Source of the DNA: Chlamydia trachomatis
Lineage (GTDB): Bacteria; Chlamydiota; Chlamydiia; Chlamydiales; JAAKFR01
Direction: 5' to 3'
Length of the DNA stretch: 10,133 nucleotides
Assembly (NCBI GenBank): GCA_945861315.1
Contig: CAMAUB010000032.1
Location: 1-10,133 of the forward strand
A program made the translations under genes and the position numbers. Shown here one piece after another: positions 6,225 through 10,133 of the stretch. The notes beneath the pieces are model-generated. The model had not been told where the DNA came from. It did no database searches and worked only from the letters and a program-made list of their open reading frames with translations. Numbering within the stretch: position 1 is the first letter of the stretch; each line of letters opens with the position of its first letter.

Positions 6225-7216
6225 ATAAAGGAATAACAACGTCAAACATCATTAGAGGCTGTTGGCAGCTTGCTGCTGGTCACTCCCAGCAAAATGTGGG
6301 CATACAGCCCATCCTAGACGCTATCGAATGTGGGTTTGCTACTTTCGATTGTGCAGATATTTATCTTGGCGTCGAAGAGTTGCTAGGCAAGGCTTCACAA
6401 GCTGTCACAGAAAAAAAATTGTACATCCATACTAAGTTTGTGCCTGATCTTAATCGCTTGCAGGATATTGACCGCAAATACGTTGAAAAGATCATCGATC
6501 GTAGCCTGAGGCGTTTGCAGGTGGAATGCCTCGATCTTGTTCAATTTCACTGGTGGAATTGGGAGATTAAGAACTACCTACTTGCTATGGAATTTCTCTT
6601 TGAACTAAAAGCTAAGGGTAAAATAGCTGAAATTGGCCTTACCAACGTGAATAGAAAGCATTTAGAGGAAATTTCTAAGCACTTTGATGTAGCTTCCCTA
6701 CAGGTCCAGGTTTCTCTTTTCGATAGAAGAGTTGAACAAGGAGTAGGAGAGTTGTGTCGTAAAAAAAATATCAAGCTATTTGCATATGGCTCCTTGCTTG
6801 GAGGATTTGTAAGCGAAAAATGGATTGGTCAGGAAGAGCCGAAACTAAAACAATTAGCAAATCGTTCTCTTGTAAAATACAAGCTTCTCATCGATTCAGC
6901 TTGCGGATGGGAAGAGTTTCACAGACGCCTCTCAATTTTAAGTGAGTTGGCAGCCAAATATCGCTGCGAAATCGCGAATATTGCAGTTGCTGCTTTGCTG
7001 CAAAGTGGCGGAGCAGATGCTGTGATCATCGGGCTTAGCTCTCAAAATTATGCTGCGCAAAACCGTAGTTTGGCAAAGCTTCCCTTATTAGAAGCACAAG
7101 ATTTGCAAGAAATCAGTACATGGCCTTGCAATTTGTCTGGGGATGTCTATGATGAAGAGAGGGACGAGCATGGGGCTCATGCTAAGGTTATGAAATATGA
7201 TCTCAATGCTCAGTAA
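6221..7216 (+). CDS. Aldo/keto reductase
   Basis: The 331-residue cytosolic protein is an NAD(P)H-dependent aldo/keto reductase with a TIM-barrel fold. The catalytic tetrad is visible as D43 (FDCAD), Y48 (DIY), K72 (HTKF) and H110 (QFHWW). Later family features are also present: EIGLTNVNRKHLEEI, an FAYGSLLGG strand-loop, and the cofactor-side VIIGLSSQNY near the C-terminus. The substrate is unknown. The ATG overlaps the previous stop as ATGA, and an AGGA site lies just upstream. Its own stop overlaps the ATG of the following short ORF (TAATG). It is the last intact gene of the operon and presumably reduces an aldehyde or ketone produced or imported by its neighbours. Confidence 0.9.
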   Translation: MNKGITTSNIIRGCWQLAAGHSQQNVGIQPILDAIECGFATFDCADIYLGVEELLGKASQAVTEKKLYIHTKFVPDLNRLQDIDRKYVEKIIDRSLRRLQVECLDLVQFHWWNWEIKNYLLAMEFLFELKAKGKIAEIGLTNVNRKHLEEISKHFDVASLQVQVSLFDRRVEQGVGELCRKKNIKLFAYGSLLGGFVSEKWIGQEEPKLKQLANRSLVKYKLLIDSACGWEEFHRRLSILSELAAKYRCEIANIAVAALLQSGGADAVIIGLSSQNYAAQNRSLAKLPLLEAQDLQEISTWPCNLSGDVYDEERDEHGAHAKVMKYDLNAQ

Positions 7217-7557
7217 TGGATTGCAAAAGATTCATTAGACCTCTTTCGAAATTCCATTTGCTTGTTAAAATTGCCTTTTTTGGCATCTTTGTGCCAAAAT
7301 TTTTCGACTATGTGATCACACATGCTCTCAAAATTTTGACACAAATCTGCACAAAAAATGCTAATTTTATCCAACAAAGCGAATTTCGAAAGAGATCTAT
7401 TTTAAAACACAACAGCTGCGCGGAACCAAGCCTATCATACGGATGGGTGATTCAGTACTACCTTGACATTTTAGTGGCAAGCATACGACATAACTACCTC
7501 GAGGAGGCATTTGCGAGCAATCGTGTCCTTGCGGTGAGCGTGCTTAACGGTGAATAA
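7216..7557 (+). pseudogene. Short operon ORF with in-frame MITE, cut by IS66
   Basis: The frame starts at an ATG overlapping the aldo/keto reductase stop (TAATG), which suggests a translationally coupled fifth operon gene. After seven codons it enters a palindromic MITE. The element plus one ATT target copy adds 165 bases, exactly 55 codons, so the frame stays open. Removing these leaves MDCKRFI joined to LKHNSCAEPSLSYGWVIQYY and onward. The last codons, from about 7534, probably belong to the IS66 left end, so the original gene likely continued and was truncated. I do not recognise the native part. The 55 element-derived residues (RPLSKFHLLVKI and following) should not be read as a protein family. 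Confidence 0.55.
7237..7398. mobile_element. 162-bp palindromic MITE (type 1)
   Basis: The ends are inverted repeats: AGACCTCTTTCGAAATTC at 7237-7254 and, on the other strand, AGATCTCTTTCGAAATTC from 7398 back to 7381. Pairing continues inward with mismatches almost to the centre, which is TGTGATCACA at 7311-7320, so the whole element is one long imperfect palindrome. ATT flanks both sides (7234-7236 and 7399-7401), consistent with a 3-bp target duplication. It encodes no transposase. Its ends resemble the IS5-type end at 9883, a possible source of transposase. Confidence 0.82.
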
Positions 7558-7605
7558 TCCAATCTGGCATCTTCTTCTTTTTTAACTTAAAGGAGGCTAT
7601 TTGCC

Positions 7606-7962
7606 ATGAAAGCTAAATTCATCTCAATTGAAGAAATTCGATCTATCCTTGACCGAGTGAGGAAAGACCCCAATACTCAACGTAAATTTCCCCGAGAATT
7701 ATGGACCTCGATTATTGAGCTGACAAAAATTTATCCATTTGAGGAGGTTTGTCGCCAACTTCAGATTAATCCCATCTATTTGAAGCGTAAAATCCATCAA
7801 TCTAAGGAACAGTTGCTCGAATTTAGAGAGATTGTCATGCCGGTAGTTCAATCAGTTTCTAATACAGTAACGATCGAACTCAGATCTGCTGACGGGCTGC
7901 AAGCTAAAATTCAAGGCCCTTTTTCTTGCTTAAACTATCTCAGCAAACTGTTCAGGAGGTAG
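7606..7962 (+). CDS. tnpA: IS66 TnpA-like accessory protein
   Basis: The 118-residue protein is the first ORF of the IS66 element. Its position and length fit the IS66 TnpA (helix-turn-helix, IS3-OrfA-like) accessory protein. A probable helix-turn-helix lies near residues 37-62 (LTKIYPFEEVCRQLQINPIY), followed by a basic helix and a C-terminal segment (TVTIELRSADGLQAKIQGP) typical of this subgroup. The ATG has a strong AAAGGAGG site about ten bases upstream. The tnpB start lies two bases after the stop. The gene looks intact. Its role is thought to be DNA binding or support of transposition, which this copy can no longer complete alone. Confidence 0.78.
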   Translation: MKAKFISIEEIRSILDRVRKDPNTQRKFPRELWTSIIELTKIYPFEEVCRQLQINPIYLKRKIHQSKEQLLEFREIVMPVVQSVSNTVTIELRSADGLQAKIQGPFSCLNYLSKLFRR

Positions 7963-7964
7963 TC

Positions 7965-8309
7965 ATGCTTCAGATCTCTCCGTCTACACGTATTTTTGTG
8001 TGTATTCAACTTGTCGATTTCCGTAAAGGTATCGACGGCCTGGCCGCCATTTGCAGGAATAAACTCAACCAAGATCCATTTCAGGGAACAGTGTTTGTAT
8101 TCCGTAATCGTGGAAGAACAACTATTCGCCTGCTGGTATACGATGGCCAAGGCTTTTGGCTCTGCGCTAAACGACTTTCAAAAGGGACTTTCCGATGGTG
8201 GCCTACAGATGCATCTACTGTTGATGCCAAGCATTTGCAAACTCTTTTATGGAACGGTAATCCTGAATCAGCTCAATTTTCTGATAATTGGAAAAAAATT
8301 CATGTGTAA
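7965..8309 (+). CDS. tnpB: IS66 Orf2/TnpB protein
   Basis: The 114-residue protein matches IS66 Orf2-like TnpB (PF05717). The signature reads VDFRKGIDGLAAICRNKLNQ, then FVFRNRGRTTIRLLVYDGQG and FWLCAKRLSKGTFRWW. I chose the ATG at 7965 because AGGAGG (7953-7958) lies six bases upstream and the protein then starts at the usual family position. A longer frame from 7926 only reads back into tnpA. The length is normal and the gene looks intact. Its biochemical role is not defined, although it is needed for transposition in studied IS66 members. Confidence 0.9.
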   Translation: MLQISPSTRIFVCIQLVDFRKGIDGLAAICRNKLNQDPFQGTVFVFRNRGRTTIRLLVYDGQGFWLCAKRLSKGTFRWWPTDASTVDAKHLQTLLWNGNPESAQFSDNWKKIHV

Positions 8310-8360
8310 TAAAATTTTAGTTTTGTCAAAATATCACTTTTAATTTTTATAAAATCACAA

Positions 8361-9605
8361 ATGAAAGCTCCAACACATCTCGATTTTACTCCCGAACAAG
8401 TAGAATCGCTCATTGAGCGTTTGGATAAACAAGCTTTGATAAAAGAAGATTATCCGGTTCTTACCAACCTTATAAAAGCGATTGTCTGGATGAATTTTTC
8501 CCTTCAGGAAAAAAAGTTATCGATCCAACGACTTCGCTCTATCTTTGGGATCAAAACAGAAAGTGCCAAAAACCTCGCAAAGTTTTTGGAACAAGCCCAA
8601 GCAGCAGAAGATGAGGCATCAACAACTACCTCAAATCAAGTTGATGAACAATCCGTGGAATTAGATGAAAATGATGAGCCAGCCGAAAATCCAAATACAA
8701 AAAAAAATCCTTCGAAGACAAAAGGGAAGCACGGACATCGTCCTGCATCAGATTATACTCAAGCCAAGACTATTGATGTCGCCCATGAATTAATAAAAAA
8801 GGGAAGTTTTTGCCCTTCTTGCAACAAAGGCAAACTTTTTAATCTTTCTCCTGGAACTGTACTTCGGATCGTAGGTCAACCCTGGTTACAAGTGGAGATT
8901 TATCGACCTGAACGACTCAGGTGTGCTGTTTGCGGTAAAGTATTTACCGCAAATCTTCCTTCGGAAGTTGCGACGGGGTCAAGGGCTGACAGTAGCGCTA
9001 AAGCCATTGTTTCTCTGTTAAAATATAGAGGTGGGGTTCCCTTTTATCGACAAGGTCAGATCCAAGAGATTTTAGGCACTCCTATTTCCCCTTCTGAAAT
9101 TTGGGAAATGACAGAAGATGTCGCAGATGCTGTACAGCCTGTTTACGCAGTCATGTGTGAACATGCATCAGCGGCAGAACTAGTGCAAAATGATGATACA
9201 AAAGCACGCATTCTCAGCGTTATGAAAGACAGAGAGGAACGAAAGGGGACTCCAGATGAAGATAAACGTACAGGCATTTTTACAACCGCTATCCTTGCGG
9301 TCTTGCAAAATATAGATGTAAAAATCGCCTTATTTTTCACTGGTATCAAACATGCCGGAGAAAATCTTGATGATCTGCTGAATAAGCGACCGAAAGGATT
9401 ATCAGCCCCCATTCAACAATGCGATGGTGGGCATAACGTCCCGGAACATCATGATACGACCCTCTCTAATTGTAATGCTCATTCCCGGCGAAAGTTTTAT
9501 GAGCTCGTTACAACCTGGCCCAAAATAGTAGTCAAAATAATCGGGTGGTACTCTACTGTGTTCGCGAATGAGAAATTGGCGCCATCCGAACCTCTATTAA
9601 CCTGA
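8361..9605 (+). pseudogene. tnpC: IS66 TnpC transposase, 5' part, MITE-truncated
   Basis: The frame encodes 414 residues of the IS66 DDE transposase. A helical N-terminus is followed by an acidic, low-complexity linker (about 80-125) and the zinc-finger domain with C151, C154, C188 and C191. The catalytic core comes next, with the first acid in VQNDDTK (278-279), the second in QCDGGHN (D355), and the CNAHSRRKF block at 371-379. Full-length TnpC is about 500 residues and carries the final catalytic Glu in a C-terminal NN..ER region, absent here. The reading frame ends at a TGA inside the second MITE, two codons after SEPLL. The frame resumes at 9764. The protein should be inactive as a transposase. 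Confidence 0.88.
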
Positions 9606-9762
9606 GTTTTGGGTTTATCTCGCAGATCTTCAGGGATCTTTCTCGATCTTTTTGCGCTTTTTGCCTCGAAAAGGGTACAAGACCCTTCCCTTCGGAAAAA
9701 ATCCCAAAAATTTTCGAGAAATCTCCTCTGAATACCTACGGGATAAACCCAAAACTCAGGTT
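9599..9762. mobile_element. 164-bp palindromic MITE (type 2) in tnpC
   Basis: Perfect 21-bp terminal inverted repeats begin AACCTGAGTTTTGGGTTTAT at 9599 and end, inverted, at 9762. The two arms remain complementary with mismatches up to a centre near AAGGGTACAAGACCC, so the element is a long imperfect palindrome with no coding capacity. ATT occurs on both flanks (9596-9598 and 9763-9765). Removing the element and one ATT restores the tnpC frame as EPLLRLKWHQDHS, which fixes the boundaries. The ends do not match the type 1 MITE, so this is a separate family of the same size. Confidence 0.88.
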
Positions 9763-9763
9763 A

Positions 9764-9883
9764 TTAAGGTTAAAATGGCATCAAGATCACAGCGCCCCTG
9801 CAATGCAACAGATGAAAAGTTATTGCGATGCCCTTATAAAACAGAAAGAAATAGAACCGAACAGCAGCATGGGAAAAGCAATA
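9764..9883 (+). pseudogene. tnpC: IS66 TnpC fragment downstream of MITE
   Basis: Forty codons continue the tnpC frame after the MITE: LRLKWHQDHSAPAM, then SYCDALIKQKEIEPNSS and MGKAI. The HQ.HSAP and PNSS.GKAI blocks are characteristic of the IS66 TnpC region just before the C-terminal catalytic part. The frame stops abruptly where the IS5-type terminal repeat begins. The remainder of tnpC may lie beyond the IS5 element, outside the window. Confidence 0.85.
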
Positions 9884-10133
9884 GACTTCTTTCAAAACTC
9901 AAATTTCTAGCTCAAAGTTGTACAAACCTGCCAATAAATTGAACCGAAGCCCAAACCTTTTGCGACGGTTTCTATACCGGTCTTCAATAATTTTAAATCT
10001 CTTCAACATCCCTATTACATTTTCAACAAGAACTCTTTTTTTAGATAGATCCGTATTCCTGTCCTTATCCTCTTTAGATAGAGGATGTTTTTTACTTCTT
10101 TTCTTGGGTATTAGTGTTAAAGCATGAATTTTT
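9883..10133 (-). mobile_element. IS5-type element, 3' end, runs off window
   Basis: The element end reads AGACTTCTTTCAAAACTC from 9883 and is inserted in tnpC right after the GKAI codons. It resembles the type 1 MITE ends (AGACCTCTTTCGAAATTC, 15 of 18 identical). A transposase C-terminus is encoded from the edge towards this end. The other end is outside the window, so no target duplication can be checked. Confidence 0.8.
9899..10133 (-). CDS. IS5-family DDE transposase, C-terminal part
   Basis: The minus strand is open from the window edge to a TGA at 9899-9901 and encodes 77 residues of a DDE transposase C-terminus (DDE_Tnp_4, IS5 superfamily). The family pattern is clear: HPLSKEDKDRNTDLSKKRVL, then VENVIGMLKRFKIIEDRYRN and RRKRFGLRFNLLAGLYNFEL. 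The E of VEN is the expected third catalytic acid. The stop lies about 16 bases from the element end, as usual for compact IS5 members. The N-terminus lies outside the window, so it is unknown whether the gene is intact. Confidence 0.85.
   Translation of the reverse strand, partial: KIHALTLIPKKRSKKHPLSKEDKDRNTDLSKKRVLVENVIGMLKRFKIIEDRYRNRRKRFGLRFNLLAGLYNFELEI

Larger units (their letters stand above)
7534..9883 (+). mobile_element. IS66-family element, decayed and 3'-truncated
   Basis: The three-gene layout tnpA-tnpB-tnpC is typical of IS66. The left end is put near 7534 because GTGAGCGTGCTTAACGGTGA resembles the GTAAGCG...GTGAA ends I recall for this family. This cannot be confirmed, because the right terminal repeat is missing from the window. 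The tnpC is split by a palindromic MITE and then cut by an IS5-type element at about 9883. The copy cannot be autonomous. Confidence 0.7.

Noticed and set aside
9143..9412. Minus-strand ORF of 89 codons
   Set aside because: It is antisense to the conserved catalytic core of tnpC.
7237..9762. The two palindromic elements as a CRISPR-like or direct-repeat array
   Set aside because: They have different terminal sequences, occur once each, and have no regularly spaced repeats.
9652..9942. 96-codon plus-strand ORF
   Set aside because: It starts within the type 2 MITE and crosses the tnpC fragment out of frame and the IS5 end. It is a composite artefact.

Overview
The window looks like part of the chromosome of an AT-rich, intracellular Chlamydiae-type bacterium, probably an environmental Parachlamydia-like lineage. 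This rests on three things: a DUF47/PiT phosphate gene pair arranged as I recall it in Chlamydia, a TrpR repressor, and dense small palindromic elements and IS remnants. The taxonomic call is inference from gene content only.

Region 1 (1-2492) is a tightly packed minus-strand cluster, read from right to left: an ExoD-family membrane protein, a DUF47/PhoU-like protein and a PiT phosphate permease. Adjacent genes overlap by a few bases, so they are very likely one phosphate-uptake operon. Positions 1-230 hold no confident gene, only open frames running in from the left edge.

Region 2 (about 2490-3281) is regulatory. It holds a 12-bp perfect dyad, a 20-bp near-perfect palindrome lying on a likely -10 box, trpR itself, and a 38-codon ORF with a very strong ribosome binding site. 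That ORF starts inside the end of trpR, carries one Trp codon inside a weak hairpin, and is followed by eight T's. This arrangement resembles autoregulation plus a simple attenuator.

Region 3 (3282-7216, with a broken tail to 7557) is a plus-strand operon of four coupled genes: an FAD monooxygenase with a MICAL/PHBH-like core, an MHS-type MFS transporter, a small Cys/His-rich TIGR04076-like protein and an aldo/keto reductase. No trp biosynthesis gene is present although trpR sits directly upstream. The set looks like an uncharacterised import-and-oxidise/reduce pathway for a small, possibly aromatic, metabolite under tryptophan-linked control.

Region 4 (7216-10133) is a nest of mobile DNA. 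A 162-bp palindromic MITE sits in frame inside a short fifth operon ORF. An IS66-family element (tnpA, tnpB, tnpC) follows and appears to cut that ORF. Its tnpC is interrupted by a second, unrelated 164-bp palindromic MITE; removing the MITE and one ATT copy restores the frame exactly. The tnpC is then cut by an IS5-family element whose transposase 3' end runs off the right edge. The terminal repeat of that IS5-type element resembles the ends of the first MITE.
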